This document shows positions 25,867-35,446 of a stretch of 64,000 nucleotides of DNA, piece after piece (within the stretch, counting starts at the first letter, position 1; every line of letters begins with the position of its first letter). Both the position numbers and the translations under genes were made by a program. This DNA comes from an uncultured Bradyrhizobium sp. (GTDB lineage Bacteria > Pseudomonadota > Alphaproteobacteria > Rhizobiales > Xanthobacteraceae), in contig NZ_CANSMR010000014.1 of the NCBI RefSeq assembly GCF_947648125.1, positions 1-64,000 of the forward strand. Reading direction: 5' to 3'. The notes below the pieces were generated by a model. It saw only the letters and a list, made by a program, of their open reading frames with translations. It made no database searches and was not told the origin of the DNA.

Positions 25867-27846
25867 TTACGCCGCCGCCTCGATCTCCACCACGATCTTC
25901 CCCGTCGTCACCTGCTCGCCCTCGGCGACGTCGATCGACGACACCGTGCCCGCGACGCCGGCGGTGTGGACATGCTCCATCTTCATCGCCTCCAGCGTCA
26001 TCACCGGCTGGCCGGCCGCGACCTTGTCGCCGGCCTTCACCAGCACCGCGACGACCCGGCCGTTCATCGCGGCACGAACCTTGCCGTCGCCGCCGGCGGC
26101 GGTCGCGCTCTCCGGCGGGGCAAGGGTGAAATCGCGCGCCGACAGCGTGATGCCGCGATGCAGGATATGGAGGCGATCGCCATCGCGCAGGAGTTTGGCC
26201 TGCTCCATCACGCCATCATGATGGAAACGGATGCTGTCCTGACCTAGTTCATCGATCACGAAGCTGAAGCGATCGCCATTGCGGGTCGCGAGGTAGCTGC
26301 CGTCGCGCTCGCGGACAATCTCGATCTCCTGCACGCCGTGGCCGAGGTCGATCCGCAAGCCGAGCGGGAACGTCGCTGACAGCGACCGGCCGCGCTGCCA
26401 TGGCGGCGCGTGCGGGTTGGTGACATAGAGCAGCAGCGCCGCGAGCGCGAGGTCGCTGCCGCGATCGGGCCGCGGCGCCAGCAGCGCATCGCGGTTGTTG
26501 CCGATGAAGGCCGTGGTCGCCTCGCCCTTGGCAAAGACCGGATGACGCAGGCAGTCGATCAGGAAACCCTGATTGGTGGTGACGCCGAAGGCCGTGACCT
26601 GCTCCAGCGCACAGATCATCTTGCCCCGCGCCTCGTCGCGGCTCGCGCCGTGGCTGATGACCTTGGCGATCATCGAATCATAGAACGGCGGAATCTCCGA
26701 ACCGGACTGCAGTGCGTGCTCGACACGGATACCATCCGGCACCTGCCACCGCGCCATCGTGCCGGATTGCGGCATGAAGTCGTGCCCGGCATCCTCGGAG
26801 CACAGCCGGACCTCAATGGCATGACCGGAGAAGGTGATGTCCTCCTGCCTCAGACCGAGCGGTTCGCCCCGGGCGACACGAAGCTGCAACTCGACGAGAT
26901 CGAGCCCGGTGATCGCCTCGGTGACGGGATGCTCGACCTGAAGCCGCGTGTTCATCTCCATGAAGTAGAAATTGCCGGCACGATCGAGCAGGAATTCCAG
27001 CGTGCCGGCACCCTCGTAGCCGATTGCCTTGACCGCTTGGACGGCGACCGCACCCATCCGCGCGCGCAGCTCCGGCGTCACCGCGGGTGACGGGGCCTCC
27101 TCGATCAGCTTCTGGTGCCGCCGCTGCACCGAGCAATCGCGCTCGCCAAGATGGACCGCGTTGCCATAGCGGTCGCCGAACACCTGGATCTCGATGTGGC
27201 GGGGATCGACGATCGCGCGCTCGAGGATGACGGTGGGATCGCCGAACGCGCCCAGCGCCTCCGACCGCGCGCTACGCAGCGCATCCGGAAATGCGCCGGC
27301 ATCCGCGACCAGCCGCATGCCGCGGCCGCCGCCGCCGGCGACTGCCTTGATCATGACAGGGAAGCCGATTTTCTTCGCTTCGGCCAACATGACGGCATCG
27401 CTCTGATCGGCGCCCTGATAGCCGGGCACGCAGGGCACGCCGGCCTTCTGCATGATGTCCTTGGCGCCGGCCTTGTTGCCAATCGCAAGGATCGCCTCCG
27501 GCGACGGACCGATGAACACGAGCCCTGCATCGCGGCAGGCCTGCGCGAAATCCTCGTTCTCGGCGAGGAAGCCGTAGCCGGGATGCACCGCGCCGGCGCC
27601 ACTCGCCTTGGCAGCGGCGATGATCGCGTCGATCTTCAGATAGGATTGCGCCGGCAGCGCCTCGCCGATCCGCACCGCCTGGTCGGCCTCGCGCACATGC
27701 AGCGCGTCGCGGTCGGCATCCGAATAGACCGCGACCACGCCATAGCCGAGCCGCCGCGCCGTGTGCATGATTCGCACCGCGATCTCGCCGCGGTTGGCGA
27801 TCAGGATCTTGAAGAACGGTGTCCGCTTCACGATGGTACCGCTCAT
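25867..27846 (-). CDS. Biotin carboxylase / biotin-carrier subunit of an acyl-CoA carboxylase
   Basis: The 659-residue alpha subunit begins with the biotin carboxylase domain (ILIANRGEIAVRI), has the ATP-grasp Gly-rich loop AVAGGGGRGMR and catalytic region VEHPVTEAITGLDLVELQ, and ends in a biotinyl domain with the biotinylated Lys in LEAMKMEH. It carboxylates biotin with ATP and bicarbonate. Length and order match methylcrotonyl- or geranyl-CoA carboxylase alpha subunits rather than separate AccB/AccC; propionyl-CoA carboxylase is also possible. It overlaps the upstream carboxyltransferase gene by 4 bp (ATGA). Confidence 0.93.
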   Translation of the reverse strand: MSGTIVKRTPFFKILIANRGEIAVRIMHTARRLGYGVVAVYSDADRDALHVREADQAVRIGEALPAQSYLKIDAIIAAAKASGAGAVHPGYGFLAENEDFAQACRDAGLVFIGPSPEAILAIGNKAGAKDIMQKAGVPCVPGYQGADQSDAVMLAEAKKIGFPVMIKAVAGGGGRGMRLVADAGAFPDALRSARSEALGAFGDPTVILERAIVDPRHIEIQVFGDRYGNAVHLGERDCSVQRRHQKLIEEAPSPAVTPELRARMGAVAVQAVKAIGYEGAGTLEFLLDRAGNFYFMEMNTRLQVEHPVTEAITGLDLVELQLRVARGEPLGLRQEDITFSGHAIEVRLCSEDAGHDFMPQSGTMARWQVPDGIRVEHALQSGSEIPPFYDSMIAKVISHGASRDEARGKMICALEQVTAFGVTTNQGFLIDCLRHPVFAKGEATTAFIGNNRDALLAPRPDRGSDLALAALLLYVTNPHAPPWQRGRSLSATFPLGLRIDLGHGVQEIEIVRERDGSYLATRNGDRFSFVIDELGQDSIRFHHDGVMEQAKLLRDGDRLHILHRGITLSARDFTLAPPESATAAGGDGKVRAAMNGRVVAVLVKAGDKVAAGQPVMTLEAMKMEHVHTAGVAGTVSSIDVAEGEQVTTGKIVVEIEAAA

Positions 27847-29471
27847 GGCCGTGCCACCGAGAACTGCATGCGCTGCGGGGTGCGTGCTTCCGCCTCGCGG
27901 CAGATCGCCAGCACCTCTGACAGCACCGTCCGCGTATCGCGCGGATCGATCACGCCGTCATCGAGCACCCGGGCGCTGGTCGAGAACACGTCCATCTGGC
28001 CATCGAACACACCGGTGATCTGCGCCTTCATCGCGTCGAGCTTCTCCTTCTCGATCGGCTTGCCGCGCCGCGCGGCGGCAGCTTCAGTGACGATCGCCAT
28101 GGTCTCGGCGGCCTGCTCGCCGCCCATCACGGCGGTCTTGGCGTTCGGCCAGGAGAAGCAGAAGCGCGGATGGAAGCCGCGGCCGCACATGCCGTAATTA
28201 CCTGCGCCGAACGAGGCGCCGCAATACAGCGTGATCTGCGGCACCGTCGCCGAGGTCACGGCCTGGATCATCTTGGAGCCATGCTTGATCATGCCGGCCT
28301 CTTCATAGGCGCGGCCCACCATGTAGCCGGTGGTGTTGTTCATGTAGAGGATAGGCGTGCGCGACTGACAGCAGGCCTGGATGAAATGCGTCGCCTTGTT
28401 GGCGCCGGGCACATCGAGCGGGCCATTATTGGTGATGATGCCGATCGCCTGCCCTTCGATGCGGGCATGGCCGCAGACCGTCGCCGGGCCGTAATTGGCA
28501 CCGAACTCGGTGAAATCGGAGTCGTCGATGAAACGCGCGATCGCCTGCCGCATGTCGACCGGACGCTTGTGGTCCATCGGCATGATGCCGAGCAGCTCCT
28601 CGGCGTCATAGCGCGGCGGCTTGAACGAAGCGGATTCGGGCGTCGAACGATCCCGAGGACGGTCCCATGGCAGCTTGGCCATGATGTCGCGCGCGATGCG
28701 GAGTGCGTCGCGGTCATCCTCGGCGAGATAATCGCCAAGCCCGGAGATCTGCGTGTGCATCTCGGCGCCGCCGAGCTCCTCCTCGGTCGCGATCTCGCCG
28801 GTGGCGGCCTTGAGCAAAGGCGGCCCGGCGAGGAAGGCGCGGGTGCGGCCGCGCACCATCACGATGTAGTCGGAAAGGCCGGTCTGGTACGCGCCGCCCG
28901 CGGTCGACGAGCCGTGGGTGACGGTGACGACGGGAAGCCCCGCCGCCGACAGCCGCGCCAGATTGCGGAAGATGTTGCCGCCGCGGACGAAATCCTCGAC
29001 CCGGTAGCGCAGCAGATTGGCGCCGGCGCTTTCGACGAGCTGCACATAGGGCAGCTTGTTCTCCAGCGCGAGCTCCTGCACCCGCAGCGTCTTGTCGAGA
29101 CCGTAGGGTTGCAGCGCGCCGGCGTCGATGCCGGCATCATTGGCGCTGACCATGCAGCGGATGCCGGAGACGAAACCGATACCGGCGACCAGGCCGCCGC
29201 CCGGCACGCTCTTGTCCGGGTCCGGCACATCGAACATGTAGCCGGCGAGCGTCGACAGTTCGAGGAACGGCGAGCCGGGATCGAGCACCAGCGCGACGCG
29301 TTCGCGCGGCAGCAGTTGGCCGCGCTTGTGGAAGCGGTCCTTGGCCGCGGCCGATGCCGCGCGGGTGCGCTCCTCCAGCCCCCGCATCCGGGCGATCAGC
29401 GCCAGCATGCCGTCGCGATTGCCCTGGAATGCGGCGCTGCCGGTGGCGATGGTGTTCTCGATGATAGCCAC
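27843..29471 (-). CDS. Carboxyltransferase (beta) subunit of an acyl-CoA carboxylase
   Basis: The 542-residue carboxyltransferase has the crotonase-fold signatures LVESAGANLLRY, HGSSTAGGAYQTGLSDY, GGAEMHTQISGLGDY, NNGPLDVPGANKATHF and YCGASFGAGNYGMCGRGF. It transfers CO2 from biotin to an acyl-CoA. The length and the GAGNYGM motif fit the methylcrotonyl/geranyl-CoA carboxylase group. I use the GTG at 29471 (VAIIENTI); its first base overlaps the ligase stop codon (TAGTG). The frame stays open upstream to 30119, but that part lies inside the ligase gene and is a shadow. Confidence 0.92.
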   Translation of the reverse strand: MAIIENTIATGSAAFQGNRDGMLALIARMRGLEERTRAASAAAKDRFHKRGQLLPRERVALVLDPGSPFLELSTLAGYMFDVPDPDKSVPGGGLVAGIGFVSGIRCMVSANDAGIDAGALQPYGLDKTLRVQELALENKLPYVQLVESAGANLLRYRVEDFVRGGNIFRNLARLSAAGLPVVTVTHGSSTAGGAYQTGLSDYIVMVRGRTRAFLAGPPLLKAATGEIATEEELGGAEMHTQISGLGDYLAEDDRDALRIARDIMAKLPWDRPRDRSTPESASFKPPRYDAEELLGIMPMDHKRPVDMRQAIARFIDDSDFTEFGANYGPATVCGHARIEGQAIGIITNNGPLDVPGANKATHFIQACCQSRTPILYMNNTTGYMVGRAYEEAGMIKHGSKMIQAVTSATVPQITLYCGASFGAGNYGMCGRGFHPRFCFSWPNAKTAVMGGEQAAETMAIVTEAAAARRGKPIEKEKLDAMKAQITGVFDGQMDVFSTSARVLDDGVIDPRDTRTVLSEVLAICREAEARTPQRMQFSVARP

Positions 29472-31069
29472 TAGGCGCGCTCCACAAAATGCCCACTGTA
29501 CTGCTGCCGCAGCTCGACCTTGCGCAGCTTGCCGGTCGCGGTCATCGGCATCTCCTCGAGGATACGCACCAGCTTCGGCACCTGGAAGCCGCCGAGATGC
29601 TTTCGGCAATGCGCCTCGATGTCGGCCTCGTCGGCCACCGCACCGGGCTTCAGCTTGACGAAGGCGGAGACCGCCTCGCCCCATTGCGGATGCGGCAGGC
29701 CGACCACGGCGGCATTCTGCACGGCGGGGTGCGCCAGCAACGTCTCCTCGATCTTGACGGAAGCGACGTTCTCGCCGCCCGACTTGATCATGTCCTTCTT
29801 GCGGTCGAGGAACAGCACCTCGCCATTGGCGTCGATCAGGGCGAGGTCGCCGGTATGGTGCCAGCCGAACTTGCGCGCCTCCTCGGTCGACTTGGTGTCC
29901 TTGTAATAGCCCATCATCACGTTGGGTCCGCGATGCACCAGCTCCCCGATCTCGCCGCGCGGCAACAGATTGCCGTTGTCGTCCATGATCGCGGTCTCGT
30001 TGACGATCAGCGACTCGCCCCAGTAGTTGCCGAAGCGCTCGAGCTGCACCTCCGGCCGCGACATCGTCGTCGCCGGGTACATTTCGGTCTGGCCGCTGGT
30101 CAGCACGAAGTTCGGACACATGTCCGCCATCGCGCGTTCGAGCAGCGGCTTGCCCATCGGCGCCATGGTGTAGATGCAGCAGCGCAGGCCGGACAGGTCA
30201 TATTCGCGGCGGCGCGGATGATCGAGGATCGCCTGGTACATCAGCGACAGACCGACGAACACCGTGAGCTTGTCGCGGACGATCGCCTCCATGCACACCA
30301 CCGGATCGAAGCCGCGCATCAGCGCCATGCGGCCGCCGACCGAGAGATAGCTCAGCAGCAGCACATGGCCGGCACAATGGAACAGCGGAAACTGGCCCGT
30401 GATCCCGTCATCACGCGAGAGCTGCATCTCGATGCAGTTGCTCATCACCGCCATCACCACGGCGAGATGGCAATGCATCGCGCCTTTCGGCCGCGACGTG
30501 GTACCCGATGTGTAGATGATCATTGCGAGATCGCGGTCGTTGATCTCGATGTCAGGCTCGATATCGGATTGCCCCTCCATCAGGCCGTTGAACTCCGGCA
30601 ATCCGGTCTTGCCGGCATTGCCGGTCAGGTCGATCGCGATCATCTCCATCCCACGCGCTTCCAGTGCGGCGCGCCGGTCGGCCTGGGCATGGAGATTGTC
30701 GTCGATGATGGCGAAGCGCACCTCGGCATGGCCGAGGATGTAGTCCATGTCCGACGGCCCGAGCATGGTGTTGATCGGCACCCAGACCAGGCCGGCGCGG
30801 TGGATGCCGAACAGCGCTTTGACGAACTCGACGGAGTTGTTGCAGATGGTCGAGATCTTCTCGCCCGGCTTCAACCCGCGCTGCACCAGATGATTGGCGA
30901 AGCGATTGGCGTCGCGCTCGAGCTCGGTGAAGGTGACTTGCCTTCCGCCGTCGGTCAGCGCGACGCGATCCGGAAACCGCCGCGCGGCGCGCTTGAGGAG
31001 GTCGCCGATCGCGACCCGTCCGATGCGGCCCGGCCCGGCGACGCCGCCGGTTGCTGCGAGATTGTCCAT
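29471..31069 (-). CDS. AMP-forming acyl-CoA synthetase (operon with the carboxylase)
   Basis: The 532-residue adenylate-forming ligase has A3 IIYTSGTTSRPKGA, A5-like TSGQTEMYPAT, A7 HHTGDLALIDANGE and ends with the catalytic Lys in TATGKLRKVEL. It would activate the acid whose CoA ester the downstream carboxylase acts on. The start has a GGGAGGAAGCAC leader giving a strong ribosome-binding site, and the stop overlaps the next start by one base. Confidence 0.92.
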   Translation of the reverse strand: MDNLAATGGVAGPGRIGRVAIGDLLKRAARRFPDRVALTDGGRQVTFTELERDANRFANHLVQRGLKPGEKISTICNNSVEFVKALFGIHRAGLVWVPINTMLGPSDMDYILGHAEVRFAIIDDNLHAQADRRAALEARGMEMIAIDLTGNAGKTGLPEFNGLMEGQSDIEPDIEINDRDLAMIIYTSGTTSRPKGAMHCHLAVVMAVMSNCIEMQLSRDDGITGQFPLFHCAGHVLLLSYLSVGGRMALMRGFDPVVCMEAIVRDKLTVFVGLSLMYQAILDHPRRREYDLSGLRCCIYTMAPMGKPLLERAMADMCPNFVLTSGQTEMYPATTMSRPEVQLERFGNYWGESLIVNETAIMDDNGNLLPRGEIGELVHRGPNVMMGYYKDTKSTEEARKFGWHHTGDLALIDANGEVLFLDRKKDMIKSGGENVASVKIEETLLAHPAVQNAAVVGLPHPQWGEAVSAFVKLKPGAVADEADIEAHCRKHLGGFQVPKLVRILEEMPMTATGKLRKVELRQQYSGHFVERA

Positions 31070-31084
31070 GTGCTTCCTCCCGCC

Positions 31085-31170
31085 TCGTCATTGCGAGGAG
31101 CGAAGCGACGAAGCAATCCACTCTCTCTTCGAGTGGCAAGATGGATTGCTTCGCTTCGCTCGCAATGACG
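31085..31170. repeat. Palindromic REP-like element (type C)
   Basis: The arms GTCATTGCGAGGAGCGAAGC and GCTTCGCTCGCAATGAC are imperfect inverted repeats, with an inner pair AAGCAATCCA / TGGATTGCTT. A close relative, inverted, is at 45416-45499. It lies between the BKACE gene and the ligase. Confidence 0.8.
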
Positions 31171-31181
31171 GCTGGTGCGGC

Positions 31182-32048
31182 CTAGTGCCTGACCCCGAAG
31201 ATCTGTCGCGCTTCCGCGGGGCTCGCGATCTCGCGCCCCGCGCGCCGCGCGCAGGCGGCGAGCCCTTCGACGAGTTGCCCGTTCGACGTCACCTTGGCGC
31301 CATCGCCGAGATAGAATGTATCTTCCAGACCGCTGCGCAGATGGCCGCCGAGATCGGCGGCGCGCTGGTGCAGCGGCCAGATCTCGGCGCGGCCGATCGC
31401 AGTGACCTGCCAATGCGCATCCGGCGCCTTCAGCTTCAAGAGGATCGGCAACAGCTCCGGATCGGCCGGCATGCCCGAGGCGACGCCCATGACGAAATTG
31501 TATTCGAGCGGGCCGGAATACATGCCGGTCTGCCGGTACATGCCGACGCAGCGCACGATACCGACATCGAAGCACTCGAATTCTGGAATCGTACCGGCCA
31601 CCTTCATCACATCGAGATAGTCCTGCACCTTCTCGACCGCGTTATCGAACATCATCGGCGGCCAGGCCCAGGTGTTGTCGGCCTTGACCTTCAGATAGTT
31701 GAGCGAGCCGGCGTTGCAGGCCGCGATTTCCGGCCTGGTCTCGCGCACACAGTCGAGCGCGCCCTGGTAGTTCGGACCCGAGGTGCCGGTGGTGTGGTTG
31801 ATGATGACGCCGGGGCAGGCCTCGCGGATCGCCTGCTGGATCTCCTTGCTGACCGCGACCTCCCACGACGGCAGGTGGCCCTTGTTAGGCGCCTGCTGAC
31901 GCAGATGGATGTGCATGATGCTGGCGCCGGCGTTGAACGCGGCCTTGGCCTCGCGCGCCATCTCTTCCGGCGTCACCGGAACATTGTGCTGCTTCGGGTC
32001 GGTAAGCACGCCGTTCAGCGCGCAGGTGATGACGGCCTTGTCGCTCAT
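31182..32048 (-). CDS. BKACE-family (3-keto-5-aminohexanoate cleavage enzyme, DUF849) protein
   Basis: The 288-residue TIM-barrel protein begins KAVITCALNGVLTDP and has PVTPEEMAREAKAAFNAGAS, the Zn-binding MHIHLR and INHTTGTSG. The family condenses a beta-keto acid with acetyl-CoA to give acetoacetate and a new CoA ester; substrates vary widely. It could feed the CoA thioester pathway of the carboxylase operon downstream. ATG 32048 is preceded by GAGAGA; the frame extends to 32096 without a site. A GST or carnitine-type role is not excluded by sequence. Confidence 0.88.
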   Translation of the reverse strand: MSDKAVITCALNGVLTDPKQHNVPVTPEEMAREAKAAFNAGASIMHIHLRQQAPNKGHLPSWEVAVSKEIQQAIREACPGVIINHTTGTSGPNYQGALDCVRETRPEIAACNAGSLNYLKVKADNTWAWPPMMFDNAVEKVQDYLDVMKVAGTIPEFECFDVGIVRCVGMYRQTGMYSGPLEYNFVMGVASGMPADPELLPILLKLKAPDAHWQVTAIGRAEIWPLHQRAADLGGHLRSGLEDTFYLGDGAKVTSNGQLVEGLAACARRAGREIASPAEARQIFGVRH

Positions 32049-32261
32049 GGGTCTCTCGTCCGGGTTGCAGCGCACCTGCGCGGCTGATTTTGCCATGATG
32101 AGAAATTTGTCTGTGCGCCATCTTGCGTTGACTGGCTAAGTGGATGCGCTCACGACGGAATCCGCCGTCAGCCGGTTAACACAAGACGCGACACCCACGT
32201 GGCGCGTAGGCTCGCTGTAAGCAAAAGCGGCGCAATAAGCCGGCATCACGGGGAGAACGTC

Positions 32262-33485
32262 ATGGTCTCGATCAACCGGCGCAGATGGCTCACCGGCGCG
32301 GCAGGCACGGGACTTGCCGCGATCGCGGGCCTCAGGCCTTCGCTGGCCGAAGACACACCCGGCGTCACCGCGACCGAGATCAGGATCGGCAGCACCACTT
32401 CGCTCAGCGGACCGGTGTCGGCGCTCGGCGTGCAGGCGCGCTGCCAGGAAGCTTATTTCAAGATGTTGAACGAGCAGGGCGGCATCGCCGGCCGGCAGAT
32501 CAAATACATCTATTACGACGACGCGTTCAATCCGGCGAAGACGGTTGAGCAGGTGCGCCGCCTGATCGAGAGCGACAATGTCGCCTTCCTGTTCAACATG
32601 CTCGGCACCGCGCCGAACTCGTCGGTCGTCAAATACATCAACGCCGCCAAGGTGCCGCATCTGTTCCTGTCGGTGAACGGCGACAAATGGGGCGACTACA
32701 AGACCTATCCCTGGACCATGGGCTTCGCGCCGAGCGCCCGCACCGAGGCGCAGGTGTTCGTCAAATATGCGCTGAGCCAGAACAAGAATGCGAAGTTCGC
32801 GGTGCTCTACCAGAACGACGATCTCGGCAAGGATTTCGTCGCCGGCACCAAGGATGTCCTGGGCGAGCGGTTCGCGACTTCGGCGGTGGTGGCCTCGCAC
32901 GAGGTCACCGATCCCACGATCGATTCCCAGATCGTTGCGCTGCGTGGCGCCAATCCGGACGTGCTGATCTCGGGCTCCACGGCGAAATTCTGCGCGCAGT
33001 CGATCCGCAAGATCTACGAGCTCGGCTGGAAGCCGATGCATTTCATCGCCAGCGGCGCGGCCTCGATCTCCTCGACCATTGCGCCTGTCGGCCTAGACAA
33101 GTCGCAGGGCACGATCTCGTCGGCCTATGTGAAGGACGTCGCCGATCCGGCCTGGGCCAACGACCCCGGCGTGAAGGATTTCCTCGCCTTCATGGCGAAG
33201 TACTTCCCCGACGGCAATCCGAAGGAGGGCTACAGTCTCTACGCCTACACGGTGGCGCAGGTGCTGAAGATCGTGCTCGAGCAGTGCAAGGGCAATTTCA
33301 CCCGCGACAACATCATGGCGCAGGCCAACAACCTCAGGGATGTCGAGGTCCCGACGCTGTTGCCCGGCATCCGCGTCAACACCAGCCAGACCAATCACCA
33401 CCCGCTGCAGCAGCTTCAGCTGCAACGGATCGAAGGGCCCGGCTGGCTGCGGTTCGGCGAGGTGATCCAGGGCGCGAATTTGTGA
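32262..33485 (+). CDS. Liv-type ABC substrate-binding protein with Tat-like signal
   Basis: The 407-residue periplasmic-binding protein begins MVSINRRRWLTGAAGTGLAA, a twin-arginine-type signal, and then has IRIGSTTSLSGPVSALGVQA, typical of Peripla_BP_6. It would bind an amino acid, amide, urea or aromatic acid. ATG 32262 follows GGGGAGAACGTC. It is a paralogue of the proteins at 1-704 and 40573-41793. No Liv permease or ATPase is nearby, so it works with a transporter elsewhere or serves as a sensor. Confidence 0.88.
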   Translation: MVSINRRRWLTGAAGTGLAAIAGLRPSLAEDTPGVTATEIRIGSTTSLSGPVSALGVQARCQEAYFKMLNEQGGIAGRQIKYIYYDDAFNPAKTVEQVRRLIESDNVAFLFNMLGTAPNSSVVKYINAAKVPHLFLSVNGDKWGDYKTYPWTMGFAPSARTEAQVFVKYALSQNKNAKFAVLYQNDDLGKDFVAGTKDVLGERFATSAVVASHEVTDPTIDSQIVALRGANPDVLISGSTAKFCAQSIRKIYELGWKPMHFIASGAASISSTIAPVGLDKSQGTISSAYVKDVADPAWANDPGVKDFLAFMAKYFPDGNPKEGYSLYAYTVAQVLKIVLEQCKGNFTRDNIMAQANNLRDVEVPTLLPGIRVNTSQTNHHPLQQLQLQRIEGPGWLRFGEVIQGANL

Positions 33486-33545
33486 TCAAGGCCGTCATGA
33501 CGACCGAAACGAAGCGATCTATATCGCAACTGGTGAGCGATGTAG

Positions 33546-34508
33546 GTGAATCCTTTGACGAATCCCAGATCCTTGTTTCTCGGCATTGCGCTCGGCGCCT
33601 GCTTGATCGCGACGTCGGCTGCGGCGGCGGAGCAGATCTGGCTTTCGGGCGTCGACCCCGTGGTTCAGGCCGATCGCGGCGGCGTCGCCACGGCGAGCGA
33701 CTTCATGGAACTGTTCCAGCAGAGCGCGCCGTGGCGACGCGCGGCTGCGGCGATCCAGGTCTTCAAGGTCTCCACCCAGTTCCTGCACCGATCGAGCAAT
33801 GCGGACCTCGCCGCCGTGATCCAAGATCTTCGCCGTCGCCACATCGCACTCGCCATGGAGGCTGAGATTCTGGTCGCCACGACCCGGTGCGGAAACGGCA
33901 TTCCCGGCTACACCACCACCGCGGTCATCAAGAAGGCGGCGGAGCGGGTCGCGGCCCAGGGAGGCGAGATCGCCTATGTCGCTTTCGACGAGCCCATGAC
34001 TTGGGGACATTTCGCCCGCCGCGCGTGCCAGTACACGACTGAAGAAGTCGTCGACAACATCGCCCCGAGCGTCAAAGCGTTGAAGGCAGTGTTCCCGGCC
34101 GTTCGGTTCGGCGACATCGAGCCCGTGACAGACCAGACGTCCGGCCGCCTCAGCGAAATCCTGAAGTTCGCGGCGCTGTTCAAGGCGAAGACCGGCAAGC
34201 CTTTGACCTTCCTGCAGGCTGACCTGATCTGGCAAAACAACTGGCGGCCACAACTCACGGTCTGGAAGAGCCGACTGCACGCGGCAGGCCTTAGCTATGG
34301 CGTCGTGATCGACGGCGATCCGGGCGACCACAGCGACCTCGCCTGGACCGGTCATGCCGTTCAGCGATATCACGAGCTCGTCGCAGATCCGACGATTTCG
34401 CCCGACGCATTTATCATCCAGAGCTGGCAGGCTCGGCCAACCCACACGCTCCCCGAGGACAATCCAGGTACCCTGACCTCAGTGGTCGTCCAGACCGTGG
34501 TGCACTGA
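33546..34508 (+). CDS. Secreted protein of unknown function, TIM-barrel-like
   Basis: The 320-residue product starts with a clear Sec signal peptide (LFLGIALGACLIATSAAAA, cleaved before EQIWLSG). The mature part contains alternating strands and helices, including IALAMEAEILV, IAYVAFDEPMTWG and LSYGVVIDGD, which looks like a (beta/alpha) barrel with acidic residues at strand ends, as in glycoside hydrolase-like proteins. I do not recognise the family. The start is GTG 33546, with a TTG three codons on as an alternative; the ribosome-binding site is weak. It lies 60 bp after a binding-protein gene and may be cotranscribed. Confidence 0.65.
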   Translation: MNPLTNPRSLFLGIALGACLIATSAAAAEQIWLSGVDPVVQADRGGVATASDFMELFQQSAPWRRAAAAIQVFKVSTQFLHRSSNADLAAVIQDLRRRHIALAMEAEILVATTRCGNGIPGYTTTAVIKKAAERVAAQGGEIAYVAFDEPMTWGHFARRACQYTTEEVVDNIAPSVKALKAVFPAVRFGDIEPVTDQTSGRLSEILKFAALFKAKTGKPLTFLQADLIWQNNWRPQLTVWKSRLHAAGLSYGVVIDGDPGDHSDLAWTGHAVQRYHELVADPTISPDAFIIQSWQARPTHTLPEDNPGTLTSVVVQTVVH

Positions 34509-34533
34509 CCGTGGCGTTGCTTGCCAGCTCTAC

Positions 34534-35361
34534 TCACAGCGCCCGTTCGCCCACCGCCTGCCCGGTGCGGTAGATCGCAAGATCCCGCGAGCCGGAGAAG
34601 ATCGCGCGCGGCTTCAAGCCATAGAAGCGGCGGATCGAGTGGCTGAAATGGGTCGAGTCGGGATAGCCGATATCCTGCGCGAGATGCGCGAGGTTGATGT
34701 CCTGGTTGGCGAAGTGCAGCAGATGCCGCGCGCGCTTCCAGGCGCGGAAGGAGCGGAACGAGATTCCGGTCTCCTCCTTGAACAGATGCAGGAAGCGTGA
34801 CGGAGAAAGACCGGCCTCGGTGGCGCAGCCTGCCGCGGTCACCGGCTCGCCGGAGAACTGCCCGATGCGGCTGATCGCGCGCACCACCCGCGGATCGAGC
34901 ACACGCTGCGGCAGCGCGTCGCCGAAGCACATGGTGTCGAACTCGGCATTCGCGATCGCATCGCGATGCTGCATCTCGGCAAGCGTCGCATAGGCGTTGC
35001 GAATCCGGTTCGCGAACAAATGAGAGTCGGGCCCTTGCAGGCGGCGGGCGACGGCTTCGAGCGTGCCGTCAGGCACGCTTTCCGGCTCGATCGCGACGCA
35101 GATCGCGGAGCGATATTCGCTGGTGATGGTGTGGCGCAGGTTCGGCATCGTCACGGCTAGCTCGCCGTGGGACTCGCGGCCCTCGCTGGTCGACAGATGC
35201 AAGCCGTCGCGGATCGCGACATAGACGTGGAATGCGCCGGGACAGCGCTCGCGCGGACGGCCGAGCAGCCCGGCATAGAACACCCGTTCCGGCGTGATCA
35301 GCATCCGGTGGCCGGACTGCTGGCCGGATTTTTGGCACTTCGCGTCCACGATCGCGTCCAT
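34534..35361 (-). CDS. AraC-family transcriptional regulator
   Basis: The 275-residue protein has an N-terminal cupin-like sensing region and a C-terminal pair of helix-turn-helix motifs (AAGCATEAGLSPSRFLHLFK and LAQDIGYPDSTHFSHSIRRFYG), the AraC/XylS signature. The ATG 35361 is preceded by an excellent GAGGAGG site with a 7-nt spacer; the frame runs upstream to 35418. It lies between a convergent secreted-protein gene and the GST/acyl-CoA dehydrogenase genes on the same strand, which may be its targets. Confidence 0.9.
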   Translation of the reverse strand: MDAIVDAKCQKSGQQSGHRMLITPERVFYAGLLGRPRERCPGAFHVYVAIRDGLHLSTSEGRESHGELAVTMPNLRHTITSEYRSAICVAIEPESVPDGTLEAVARRLQGPDSHLFANRIRNAYATLAEMQHRDAIANAEFDTMCFGDALPQRVLDPRVVRAISRIGQFSGEPVTAAGCATEAGLSPSRFLHLFKEETGISFRSFRAWKRARHLLHFANQDINLAHLAQDIGYPDSTHFSHSIRRFYGLKPRAIFSGSRDLAIYRTGQAVGERAL

Positions 35362-35446
35362 GGCGGTTCCTCCTCGCGCGGCTCTTTGGGCCGCTGCGGC
35401 GGAGCTACCATAGCGCAAATTCGCAACCTGTCACCGACGCGAAATG

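Noticed and set aside
27843..30119. Long N-terminal extension of the carboxyltransferase frame
   Set aside because: The part beyond 29471 overlaps the acyl-CoA ligase gene in another frame and has the Arg-rich composition of a shadow; GTG 29471 gives the normal family length.
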